A stretch of DNA of 5,256 nt, taken from contig DCGI01000061.1 of assembly GCA_002315475.1 (NCBI GenBank), positions 1-5,256 on the forward strand, read 5' to 3'. This DNA comes from Christensenella sp. UBA1782. GTDB taxonomy: Bacteria; Bacillota; Clostridia; Christensenellales; DTU072. Numbering within the stretch: position 1 is the stretch's first letter; each line of letters starts with the position of its first letter. This document shows positions 1 to 5,256 of this stretch, piece after piece. The notes beneath the pieces are model-generated. The model saw only the letters and a list, made by a program, of their open reading frames with translations, searched no databases and was not told where the DNA came from. The translations under genes and the position numbers were made by a program.

Positions 1-15
1 GTTGGGTTCCGCTTT

Positions 16-1050
16 CTAACCGAGCGTGGTAAAAATATTGGTCGGAACGGCACAATCGAAAGAAGAAGGCAATTCTTCGCCGAGTGCGTACAGCACGATG
101 GCGGCTAAGTCTTGCGTAACGTATTTTCCCATCGTGCCGGCAACTATGTTGCCCAGTCCTCCGGCAACCGCACAAGTAACGTTGACTTCGGTTTCCGATT
201 CTCCGCCATGACCGCCCGTCAAGGTGTGTCCGTGGTCGGTTACCAAAACGAAAAGCGTGGTTTGCGCCCACCCTCTTTCTACGTATGCGTCATAGATTTT
301 TCCGATGGATTTATCAATATCTACGATCATGTCGCCGTAGGCTTGCGAACTGTAGCCGTCACTGTGTCCCGCATGGTCGACACCGTCAAAATGCATAAAC
401 GTAATGGTATCGTCGTACTTTTGTATTCTTTCGGAAACGTAATCGGCAATGGCTTCGGCGACTTTTACGCCGTCACCGCTACCCGCTACCGTTTGTGCGG
501 CGACCTTCTTAACCCCCGTACAGTTTTCTATGATACCGTAATTGATGGGATACCAATCGACTATCGACAAGAAGGACGCCTCTTCGTGGCGTTGTTTATA
601 AATCTTAAAGACCGTCGGATAATCGGCATCGGTATACGGGAAAGAAGACGCTCTCTTGTTGTTCATTTTGTTTTTTTGAACGGGTACGCCCGTAAACATG
701 GAACACCAGTTTTCGGCACTGATAGAGGGATATTGGCTTTTGCCGGTATACGTTATACTCCCGTTTGCAAAAATACGACTAAACTGCGGAGCGATGCCCG
801 TCTTATAATAATCCCCTCCCCCGTCAACGCCGAAAATCACTACTCTGTCATACTTCACCGCATTGGCAAGTTGCGTTTGATTTGGCACGATGCCTTCCGA
901 TTTTCTGTCCTGCCCGTCATATTCCGGTGCCGTACAGTACGAAACGAATACGCAAGGGACGGTGATAGCAACCACCAAAACACTCGCAATAACCGCCGTC
1001 AGTATCGTCGCAAGCTTGTGCGATTTTATCCAATTTCCGATTTTTTTCAT
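16..1050 (-). CDS. Membrane-anchored alkaline-phosphatase-superfamily phosphodiesterase (type I phosphodiesterase/NPP-like)
   Basis: 344 aa, ATG start 5 bases after an AGGAG site, TAG stop. Residues 1-11 are basic (four Lys) and about 13-38 form one hydrophobic segment, so the enzyme is probably exported and anchored by its N-terminus. A signal peptidase II site is unlikely because Tyr precedes Cys39. The full two-metal set of the superfamily is visible: D76 in GVDG, probable nucleophile S111 in PSISAEN, D225 and H229 in GVDHAGH, D272-H273 in TDHGH, and H281 in GGHGG. PSISAEN aligns with the PTLTFPN nucleophile loop of nucleotide pyrophosphatase/phosphodiesterases, with Ser for Thr and the substrate-contacting Asn kept (N114). 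The DHG...GGHGGES block also resembles GPI ethanolamine-phosphate transferases. The family cleaves or transfers phosphodiesters; the substrate here is unknown. It has its own promoter and lies behind the transporter's terminator, so it is a separate transcription unit. Family call firm, specificity open. Confidence 0.9.
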   Translation of the reverse strand: MKKIGNWIKSHKLATILTAVIASVLVVAITVPCVFVSYCTAPEYDGQDRKSEGIVPNQTQLANAVKYDRVVIFGVDGGGDYYKTGIAPQFSRIFANGSITYTGKSQYPSISAENWCSMFTGVPVQKNKMNNKRASSFPYTDADYPTVFKIYKQRHEEASFLSIVDWYPINYGIIENCTGVKKVAAQTVAGSGDGVKVAEAIADYVSERIQKYDDTITFMHFDGVDHAGHSDGYSSQAYGDMIVDIDKSIGKIYDAYVERGWAQTTLFVLVTDHGHTLTGGHGGESETEVNVTCAVAGGLGNIVAGTMGKYVTQDLAAIVLYALGEELPSSFDCAVPTNIFTTLG

Positions 1051-1055
1051 TTTTA

Positions 1056-1060
1056 CTCCT
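1056..1060 (-). promoter_or_regulatory. Ribosome binding site of the phosphodiesterase gene
   Basis: On the minus strand AGGAG stands five bases (TAAAA) before the ATG at 1050, supporting that start over internal ones. Confidence 0.8.
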
Positions 1061-1068
1061 ATTACGGT

Positions 1069-1088
1069 TTGCGGTTTTCTTTCCGCAA
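1069..1088 (-). other. Small hairpin in the 5' leader of the phosphodiesterase gene (proximal)
   Basis: Arms TTGCGG (1069-1074) and CCGCAA (1083-1088) are perfectly complementary around an 8-base loop, and can gain two GC pairs (1066-1067 with 1089-1090) if T1068 bulges. On the transcript the loop reads AAAGAAAA. It ends 8 bases before the ribosome binding site. No T-tract follows on the minus strand, so it is not a terminator. Function unknown. Confidence 0.45.
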
Positions 1089-1104
1089 CCTTTTTCCGTT
1101 TTTT

Positions 1105-1123
1105 TTACCGCTTCTTTCGGTAA
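1105..1123 (-). other. Small hairpin in the 5' leader of the phosphodiesterase gene (distal)
   Basis: Arms TTACCG (1105-1110) and CGGTAA (1118-1123) pair perfectly around a 7-base loop that reads AAAGAAG on the transcript, close to the loop of the neighbouring hairpin at 1069-1088. It would lie near the 5' end of the mRNA, within about 10 bases of the predicted transcription start. A role in mRNA stability or regulator binding is possible but not shown. Confidence 0.4.
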
Positions 1124-1138
1124 GTATTCTTTTCTTAT

Positions 1139-1167
1139 ATTTTATCATAGATAAATAAGAAGTTCAA
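1139..1167 (-). promoter_or_regulatory. Sigma-A-type promoter of the phosphodiesterase gene
   Basis: Minus strand: -35 TTGAAC (1162-1167), a 17-base spacer, then -10 TAAAAT (1139-1144), five of six matches to TATAAT. TGA lies directly upstream of the -10 (extended -10). The predicted start is near 1131-1133, giving a leader of about 80 bases before the ATG at 1050. The upstream terminator at 1230-1267 makes an independent promoter necessary. Confidence 0.7.
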
Positions 1168-1229
1168 GACCGAAACGCCCGAAGAATGATTTTTTTTCAA
1201 ACCGTTATACGTTTATCCTTCTGCGGCAT

Positions 1230-1267
1230 AAAAAAAATTCCCTTGCAACCGTTATATTGCAAGGGAA
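1230..1267 (-). terminator. Rho-independent terminator of the sodium symporter gene
   Basis: Arms TTCCCTTGCAA (1238-1248) and TTGCAAGGGAA (1257-1267) form a perfect 11-bp stem with an 8-base loop. On the minus strand the stem is followed at once by eight T (1237-1230). It begins 22 bases after the symporter stop codon at 1290. The plus strand has no T-tract after the stem, so it works in one direction. It separates the symporter transcript from the phosphodiesterase gene. Confidence 0.9.
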
Positions 1268-1289
1268 AAATTGTTGCATGGACGATGCT

Positions 1290-2723
1290 TTATTTTATGA
1301 CACCGAAATACGAAAGCAGGGAGAGGACGAACACCGCCATGATGATGACGGGCAGAACGTAACTCATATATATACGCAGTCCTTTTTTGAATTGCAATCC
1401 CTTTCCGGTATTGACTTCAACCAAAAAGTTTTGGTATCCCCAACCGTACTTGGAAGTACAGAACAAAACGTAAACCATACTGCCGAACGGCAACAAAAGG
1501 TTGGAAAGGACAAAGTCTTCCATATCCATAATACCTTTTCCGCCGATGGTGATATTACTGAGCAAGCCGTTTCCGAAAATGGCGGGAAGCGTCAAAACGC
1601 TCATCAGGAAGAAGTTTATCAAGCAGATTTGCCATCTTTTCAACGGCGTCAATTCTTTCCAAAACGAAACGATATTCTCAAATACGGCAATCACCGTCGA
1701 GAAAGCGGCGAACATCATAAACAGGAAGAATAACGCCCCGATGATACGCCCCGCAACCGGCCCCATACTGTTAAAAGTAGCCGAAAGGGTTGTAAACAAG
1801 AACCCTGCACCGACGTTATCGGCATTGGCGGTTTGTCCCCCGTTAAAAGTATAGCAAGCGGGGAAAATAATCAGTCCCGCAACCAATGCGACGAAAGTAT
1901 CGAGGGAAGCTATGGTAATGGCTTCGCCGGTGAGTTTACGTTCTTTATCGATATAACTGCCGAAAATGGCAATAGAACCGATACCGATGGACAAGGTAAA
2001 GAATGCCTGCCCCATCGCCGAAGTAACCGTCTTAAAGAAGCCCGCTTCGCTCAGTCGTTCCGCCGAAGGAATCAAATAAAAGGAGATACCTTCTCCCGCT
2101 CCAGAAAGGGTACAGGAATAAACGGCAAGCCCGACCAACAAGGCGAGAAGTGCCACCATCATGTATTTGGTGATTCTTTCCACGCCGTTTTTTAAGCCGA
2201 TGGCACACACGCCAAACCCGATAAAGATGACGACGACGGTAGCCGCAACGTTTATTCCCGCATTGGTAACAAGGCTTCCGAACAAATCGCCGAGCACGGC
2301 GGGATCGGTAGACGTTCCGATACTTCCCGTCAAATACTTTATAAAATAGACGCACATCCATCCCGTAATAATGGTATAGAACATCATAAGAAGATAGTTT
2401 CCGGCAAATCCGATATACCGCATAAATCCCCATTTTTGTTGGGACTTCGGCTTTCCCTGTTGTAAAACGTGAAAGGAAGAAACGATACTTCTTTGACTGG
2501 CTCTGCCCACCGTCAATTCACAAGTCATAACGGGAATGCCCAAAATAACCAAGAAAAGAAGGTACATCAGCACGAAGAAACCACCGCCGTATGCGCCGGT
2601 CGTAATGGGAAAACGATAGACGTTTCCCAAGCCGATGGCACACCCTGCCGATATAAGAATGAATCCCAAACGGGAACTGAATTTTTCTCTGTCTTGATTA
2701 GACGTTAAGCCTTTGTTTTTCAT
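1290..2723 (-). CDS. Neurotransmitter:sodium symporter (NSS/SNF) family transporter
   Basis: 477 aa, normal length for bacterial members, ATG start after AAAGGAG, TAA stop. The LeuT-like signature is clear: SRLGFIL, then GLGNVYRFP (residues 31-39) in the unwound TM1, with N34 and R37 matching LeuT N27 and R30. Y116 in TM3 matches substrate-binding Y108. The TM6 stretch AMGQAFFTLSIG carries T243 and S245 (LeuT T254, S256). S342-T343 in TM8 stand where LeuT has its Na2 ligands T354-S355. About eleven membrane segments are visible, the last at about 453-472, so it probably lacks TM12 like many bacterial homologues. It would import an amino acid or related amine with sodium across the cytoplasmic membrane; the substrate cannot be read from the sequence. 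D275 near TM7 may play the acidic-residue role known from chloride-independent bacterial members, but the alignment there is uncertain. It has its own promoter and terminator. Confidence 0.95.
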   Translation of the reverse strand: MKNKGLTSNQDREKFSSRLGFILISAGCAIGLGNVYRFPITTGAYGGGFFVLMYLLFLVILGIPVMTCELTVGRASQRSIVSSFHVLQQGKPKSQQKWGFMRYIGFAGNYLLMMFYTIITGWMCVYFIKYLTGSIGTSTDPAVLGDLFGSLVTNAGINVAATVVVIFIGFGVCAIGLKNGVERITKYMMVALLALLVGLAVYSCTLSGAGEGISFYLIPSAERLSEAGFFKTVTSAMGQAFFTLSIGIGSIAIFGSYIDKERKLTGEAITIASLDTFVALVAGLIIFPACYTFNGGQTANADNVGAGFLFTTLSATFNSMGPVAGRIIGALFFLFMMFAAFSTVIAVFENIVSFWKELTPLKRWQICLINFFLMSVLTLPAIFGNGLLSNITIGGKGIMDMEDFVLSNLLLPFGSMVYVLFCTSKYGWGYQNFLVEVNTGKGLQFKKGLRIYMSYVLPVIIMAVFVLSLLSYFGVIK

Positions 2724-2727
2724 AATA

Positions 2728-2734
2728 CTCCTTT
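2728..2734 (-). promoter_or_regulatory. Ribosome binding site of the symporter gene
   Basis: Minus-strand AAAGGAG lies four bases (TATT) before the ATG at 2723. The spacing is slightly short, but the match to the 16S tail is strong. Confidence 0.75.
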
Positions 2735-2753
2735 GTCGTACAAAATTTCGTTT

Positions 2754-2782
2754 ATTATCTCATACTTTTCGATAGATTGCAA
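2754..2782 (-). promoter_or_regulatory. Sigma-A-type promoter of the symporter gene
   Basis: Minus strand: -35 TTGCAA (2777-2782, four of six), a 17-base spacer, then -10 GATAAT (2754-2759, five of six) with TGA directly upstream (extended -10). The predicted start is near 2747, a leader of about 24 bases. It fills most of the 68-base gap after the lipoprotein gene. No terminator lies in that gap, so read-through from the upstream block is also possible. Confidence 0.65.
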
Positions 2783-2791
2783 GACTATTCT

Positions 2792-4267
2792 TTACTTTTC
2801 TTGAAAATAATGTTGTTCAAGGTGGGCTACGCCGTCAGAACCGATAGTCAGTACGGTAGAACCGTTCATAGAACCGTCTTTCGTCCAGTAACACTCGTCC
2901 CCCGTCTTTACGGCGTACGTCAAACGAATACCGTCTTTGGTTTTCAGCGAAAAATCGTTTACGTGGTCGTGTCCGACAATAACGTTTTTGGTACTGCCGA
3001 GTTCCGCCATTTTTTCATACAGACCGAAGCTTTCCGCCGCACAAGCCACCATTTCGCCGAGTCGCATCTTGCCGACCGGTTCCATTTCGGCACGTCCCGT
3101 CTCGTCGGCTTCCGCCCAATCCCGATAAGCGTAATAATACTGAATAAACGGAATATGAAAAATGCAGGTCGTTTCCACCGTTTCTCCGTCGTTTTCTTTT
3201 TGCAGTCCCTTCACCAACCATTCATACCAACGTACCTGTTCGGGCGTAATACCGGCATAGCTACTGCCTATTTTGATCGTATCGTCTACCGCATCGTAGT
3301 TTTGGGCGTACACCGCCATTTCGGCGGGCAAACTCTTGCCTTCTCTTGCGTCGTAGGTGTACTCGTCCCCATCATAACGAAGTCCGCTATCACCCGAATC
3401 CATTAAAATAACCGAATGAATCACTTTTCCCGTATCTTCGTCCACGATATTGACGGAATAGTTTCCCACGCCGCCGATATTACGAGGACCTTTCCCGAAT
3501 ATTCCGTATTTCGAGTTTTGAACGATTTCACCCAAATAATTGAGGTCGGCGTTTCCTTGATGGTCGTGATTCCCGAACGTAATCGCCCAAGGCGTTTCAA
3601 AACCGTCCAGCACTGCGACGATTTTTTCATAATTCATTTTCGTTATGGTACCCCATGCATTATCTCCGGAAAAGGTAATTAAGTCGGGGTGATAGGTATC
3701 AATCGAATCTTTTATCGTCTTGTAAATGATGCCTTTTTTAGCCAAATCGGACGGATAATCAATCTGCGTATCGGCAAAATTCACGATAACGAAATCTTTG
3801 CCCGACTTTTTATAAAGGGTTTTCGTGGCATAATCCGACGTATACGTATCGGTTTCTTCCCAAATTTCCGTCGATTTTTCCCCTTGCGAAAAAACTATAC
3901 CGTAAGCAAAAGAATTCGCTTGAACGCCGACGCAGACGGAATCGGAAACGCCGTGATAGGTAAAGACAAGTTTGTATTCTCCCAAATCGGGTTTTCCGTT
4001 GACATCGGAAAAATCAACCTCGATTTCTTCATACATTATATCTTCTTCCGTTCCGTTTACGAAATAAACAAAAGAAAAATCGTCTAACGACAAAGCCACT
4101 TCACTGCCGTATTCCACAATCAGACTTTTTCCCGTTTCCGATACCTCTCCCGTTTCACAACGAACGATAAACAAAACGACATCGTCGGTTTTTTCCCGTT
4201 TGTCACAGGCAAACAGACAGAACGTCATGATAAAAATCACCACTATCCAACAACTTTTTTTCCACAT
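2792..4267 (-). CDS. Secreted lipoprotein with Ig-like and calcineurin-like metallophosphoesterase domains
   Basis: 491 aa, ATG start six bases after AAGGAG, TAA stop. MWKK plus a hydrophobic stretch ends in the lipobox LFAC, so C21 is the likely lipidated residue and the enzyme acts outside the cytoplasmic membrane; Phe at -2 is unusual but tolerable. Residues about 30-116 resemble a bacterial Ig-like domain (YGSEVALS... GEYKLVFTYHGVSDSVCVGV). Residues about 157-480 are a calcineurin-like phosphoesterase: D166-T167-Q168 (motif I), G201-D202-N203 (II), G232-N233-H234-D235 (III), H371 in FHIP (IV), and G432-H433-D434-H435 (V). Motif I has Gln where most members have His; DxQ is also found, from memory, in the CPPED1-like branch. 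A two-metal phosphoesterase is therefore likely to be active; the substrate is unknown. The start overlaps the phosphatidyltransferase gene by 25 bases, suggesting co-transcription and coupled translation. No close family name recognised. Confidence 0.92.
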   Translation of the reverse strand: MWKKSCWIVVIFIMTFCLFACDKREKTDDVVLFIVRCETGEVSETGKSLIVEYGSEVALSLDDFSFVYFVNGTEEDIMYEEIEVDFSDVNGKPDLGEYKLVFTYHGVSDSVCVGVQANSFAYGIVFSQGEKSTEIWEETDTYTSDYATKTLYKKSGKDFVIVNFADTQIDYPSDLAKKGIIYKTIKDSIDTYHPDLITFSGDNAWGTITKMNYEKIVAVLDGFETPWAITFGNHDHQGNADLNYLGEIVQNSKYGIFGKGPRNIGGVGNYSVNIVDEDTGKVIHSVILMDSGDSGLRYDGDEYTYDAREGKSLPAEMAVYAQNYDAVDDTIKIGSSYAGITPEQVRWYEWLVKGLQKENDGETVETTCIFHIPFIQYYYAYRDWAEADETGRAEMEPVGKMRLGEMVACAAESFGLYEKMAELGSTKNVIVGHDHVNDFSLKTKDGIRLTYAVKTGDECYWTKDGSMNGSTVLTIGSDGVAHLEQHYFQEK

Positions 4268-4749
4268 AAAACACTCCTTATCGTATCAACGACTTGCATA
4301 CCAATAACCACACAACAGACGGGAAGCACCCATCCGTTTATATCTACGCCGTAAGAAAATATCGGCAAAAGAAATAACAAAAAGCCAATCCCTTTATTCC
4401 CGACGGAATGTACGTTTTCGACGTTTTTCTCTCGCAGTGCGACTACGCTCATCCCCATTCCTTTTACTACGCCCGTTCCCAAAAGGATACCGATACTTAT
4501 TTTCGACAATTCCCATACCGGTAAAAAACAAAGGATGGAAACCATGCAAAAGAGAAGGTCGGAGACGGTGTCCAAAACACTCCCAAACGGGCTTTGCGTG
4601 TTCGTTTTTCGTGCGACAAACCCGTCTAACATATCGGACAAACCCGCCACAAGATACACGCATAAGAAAGAAATGCCGTACGGTAAAAACAACATCCCTA
4701 CCGACAAAACCATTCGCAGGACGGTCAACACGTTGGCGGGGTGTTTCAC
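4243..4749 (-). CDS. CDP-alcohol phosphatidyltransferase family membrane protein
   Basis: 168 aa, GTG start, TAG stop. The signature D-x2-D-G-x2-A-R-x8-G-x3-D-x3-D is complete: D39, D42, G43, A46, R47, G56, D60, D64. The N-terminus KHPANVLTVLRMVLS is the typical NxLTxxR opening of the family, supporting the GTG start. Several hydrophobic segments fit the six-helix fold of an integral membrane enzyme. Such enzymes transfer a phosphatidyl or similar group from a CDP-linked donor to an alcohol (or the reverse) in phospholipid synthesis. Usual bacterial PgsA has Lys after the last Asp (ADK); here it is SDL, so the acceptor should not be assumed to be glycerol 3-phosphate. GTGA overlap with the upstream acetyltransferase and 25-base overlap with the downstream lipoprotein indicate one operon. 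It is slightly short for the family but looks intact. Confidence 0.9.
   Translation of the reverse strand: MKHPANVLTVLRMVLSVGMLFLPYGISFLCVYLVAGLSDMLDGFVARKTNTQSPFGSVLDTVSDLLFCMVSILCFLPVWELSKISIGILLGTGVVKGMGMSVVALREKNVENVHSVGNKGIGFLLFLLPIFSYGVDINGWVLPVCCVVIGMQVVDTIRSVLCGKKVVG
4274..4280 (-). promoter_or_regulatory. Ribosome binding site of the lipoprotein gene, inside the preceding gene
   Basis: Minus-strand TAAGGAG sits six bases before the ATG at 4267 and lies within the last codons of the phosphatidyltransferase gene, so ribosomes finishing that gene pass over it. This supports the overlapping start. Confidence 0.8.
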
Positions 4750-5256
4750 CTTGCAAAAAACTCCTCTTTGGTGATACCGTACACCGAAACCGTTCCTTCC
4801 CGTTCGTCCTCGTACTCGTAAAGCAAGCGCATCCCGTTTTTCAGAGCAACGCCTACCGAAGGAAAATTACTTTTGTGCATATACGAGAATACTTCTTGAA
4901 ACGGCGTATTGTCAAATAGCCATTTCATCGTAGCCAAAGCTCCTTCGCTCGCAAAACCGTTTCTTTGTCGGTCTTTTCGGATATGATACCCGATTTCGGG
5001 AAGAATAAACCCGTTGACGTTTTGCATCGTCAAGCCGCAGTCCCCTATCATTTTTCCCGTTTCCTTCTCGATAACCGCCCACAACCCGAAGCCGAAGACT
5101 CGATACCGTCGTTGATTCCGGTTTATCCAGTTTTTCACCCTACCTTCATCGAAAGTATAAGGATAGTGTTGCATAATACTGCTGTCGGCAAGGACGGCAA
5201 AAAGGTCGTCACAGTCGTCCTCGGTCATCTCACGCAAAATCAGTCTTTCGGTTTCA
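4746..5256 (-). CDS. GNAT-family N-acetyltransferase, RimJ/RimL-like (5' end beyond window)
   Basis: At least 169 residues are visible, TGA stop. A TTG at 5237 could serve as a start, but the frame stays open to the edge and adds ETERLI before it, giving ETERLILREMTEDD. This is the usual RimJ/RimL-type opening (TERLxLRxxxxxD), so the true start lies just outside the window. Counting from the first visible codon, the acetyl-CoA loop is QRNGFA at about 97-102 (Q/RxxGxG/A) after the strand EIGYHIRKD. The family's C-terminal N-x2-S-x2-V-x3-K-x-G-M pattern runs about 130-142. The protein would transfer acetyl from acetyl-CoA to an amino group in the cytoplasm. Homologues act on ribosomal protein termini or small molecules, and the substrate cannot be told here. 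Its stop overlaps the GTG start of the phosphatidyltransferase by four bases. Confidence 0.9.
   Translation of the reverse strand, partial: ETERLILREMTEDDCDDLFAVLADSSIMQHYPYTFDEGRVKNWINRNQRRYRVFGFGLWAVIEKETGKMIGDCGLTMQNVNGFILPEIGYHIRKDRQRNGFASEGALATMKWLFDNTPFQEVFSYMHKSNFPSVGVALKNGMRLLYEYEDEREGTVSVYGITKEEFFAR
4761..4767 (-). promoter_or_regulatory. Ribosome binding site of the phosphatidyltransferase gene
   Basis: Minus-strand AGAGGAG stands 11 bases before the GTG at 4749, inside the acetyltransferase gene. The spacing is long, so translation may depend partly on termination-reinitiation at the GTGA overlap. Confidence 0.55.

Noticed and set aside
31..39. Possible lipobox at Cys39 of the phosphodiesterase (FVSYC; residue numbers).
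   Set aside because: Tyr at -1 does not fit signal peptidase II sites, which need Gly, Ala or Ser there; a plain membrane anchor or signal peptide fits better.
112..1158. A 348-codon open frame on the plus strand opposite the phosphodiesterase gene.
   Set aside because: It begins at TTG without a ribosome binding site, has no recognisable domain, is rich in Arg, Val and Phe as expected for an antisense shadow, and faces a gene with a complete catalytic motif set. It also runs across that gene's promoter.
1160..1200. T-run at 1190-1197 considered as a plus-strand terminator tail.
   Set aside because: No stable GC-rich stem precedes it on the plus strand, and there is no plus-strand gene to terminate.
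1200..1256. Ten-base direct repeat AACCGTTATA at 1200-1209 and 1247-1256.
   Set aside because: Only two copies, one of them overlapping the arm and loop of the terminator; no further copies or pairing role were found, so chance or local duplication is sufficient.
2032..2433. A 133-codon minus-strand frame inside the symporter gene.
   Set aside because: It is an out-of-frame shadow rich in Arg and Tyr, overlapping conserved membrane segments of the symporter, with no family motif.
2800..2821. Inverted repeat CTTGAA/TTCAAG with a 10-base loop at the end of the lipoprotein gene.
   Set aside because: The stem is only 6 bp and AT-rich, lies within codons, and is followed on the minus strand by A-rich sequence rather than T, so it is not a convincing terminator.
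4394..4756. A 120-codon minus-strand frame starting at TTG beside the phosphatidyltransferase start.
   Set aside because: The overlapping frame carries the complete CDP-alcohol phosphatidyltransferase signature; this one is highly basic with no motif. It shares the same upstream AGAGGAG, but only by position.

Overview
The window looks like a bacterial chromosome fragment, most likely from Bacillota, probably an uncultured gut-type clostridial lineage. The reasons are strong AGGAG-type ribosome binding sites before each visible start, compact minus-strand packing, moderate G+C by eye, a short-signal lipoprotein, and a bacterial neurotransmitter:sodium symporter protein. Placement below phylum is a guess. 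No RNA genes, mobile elements, CRISPR arrays or long repeats were seen, and all five genes lie on the minus strand.

In the direction of transcription (high to low coordinates) the layout has three parts. (1) A tight block holds a RimJ/RimL-like GNAT acetyltransferase cut by the window edge (4746-5256), a CDP-alcohol phosphatidyltransferase (4243-4749, GTG start, 4-base overlap with the previous gene), and a secreted lipoprotein with an Ig-like domain and a calcineurin-like metallophosphoesterase domain (2792-4267, 25-base overlap). (2) A 68-base gap with its own promoter leads to a neurotransmitter:sodium symporter (1290-2723), which ends at a strong rho-independent terminator (1230-1267). 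(3) A 239-base spacer carries a second promoter and two small hairpins, then a membrane-anchored alkaline-phosphatase-superfamily phosphodiesterase (16-1050).

The promoters of parts 2 and 3 are very alike: each has a 17-base spacer and an extended -10 preceded by TATGA.

Three of the five genes deal with phosphoester or phosphodiester chemistry at or outside the membrane: the headgroup transferase, the lipoprotein phosphoesterase and the anchored phosphodiesterase. A fourth imports an amino acid or amine with sodium. The anchored enzyme's active site resembles nucleotide pyrophosphatase/phosphodiesterases and, in its C-terminal DHG...HGG motif, GPI ethanolamine-phosphate transferases. A possible reading is headgroup or phosphodiester turnover at the cell surface with uptake of the released amino compound. 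This is inference from gene content only. No individual gene is of an unknown family, and nothing here proves a new system.
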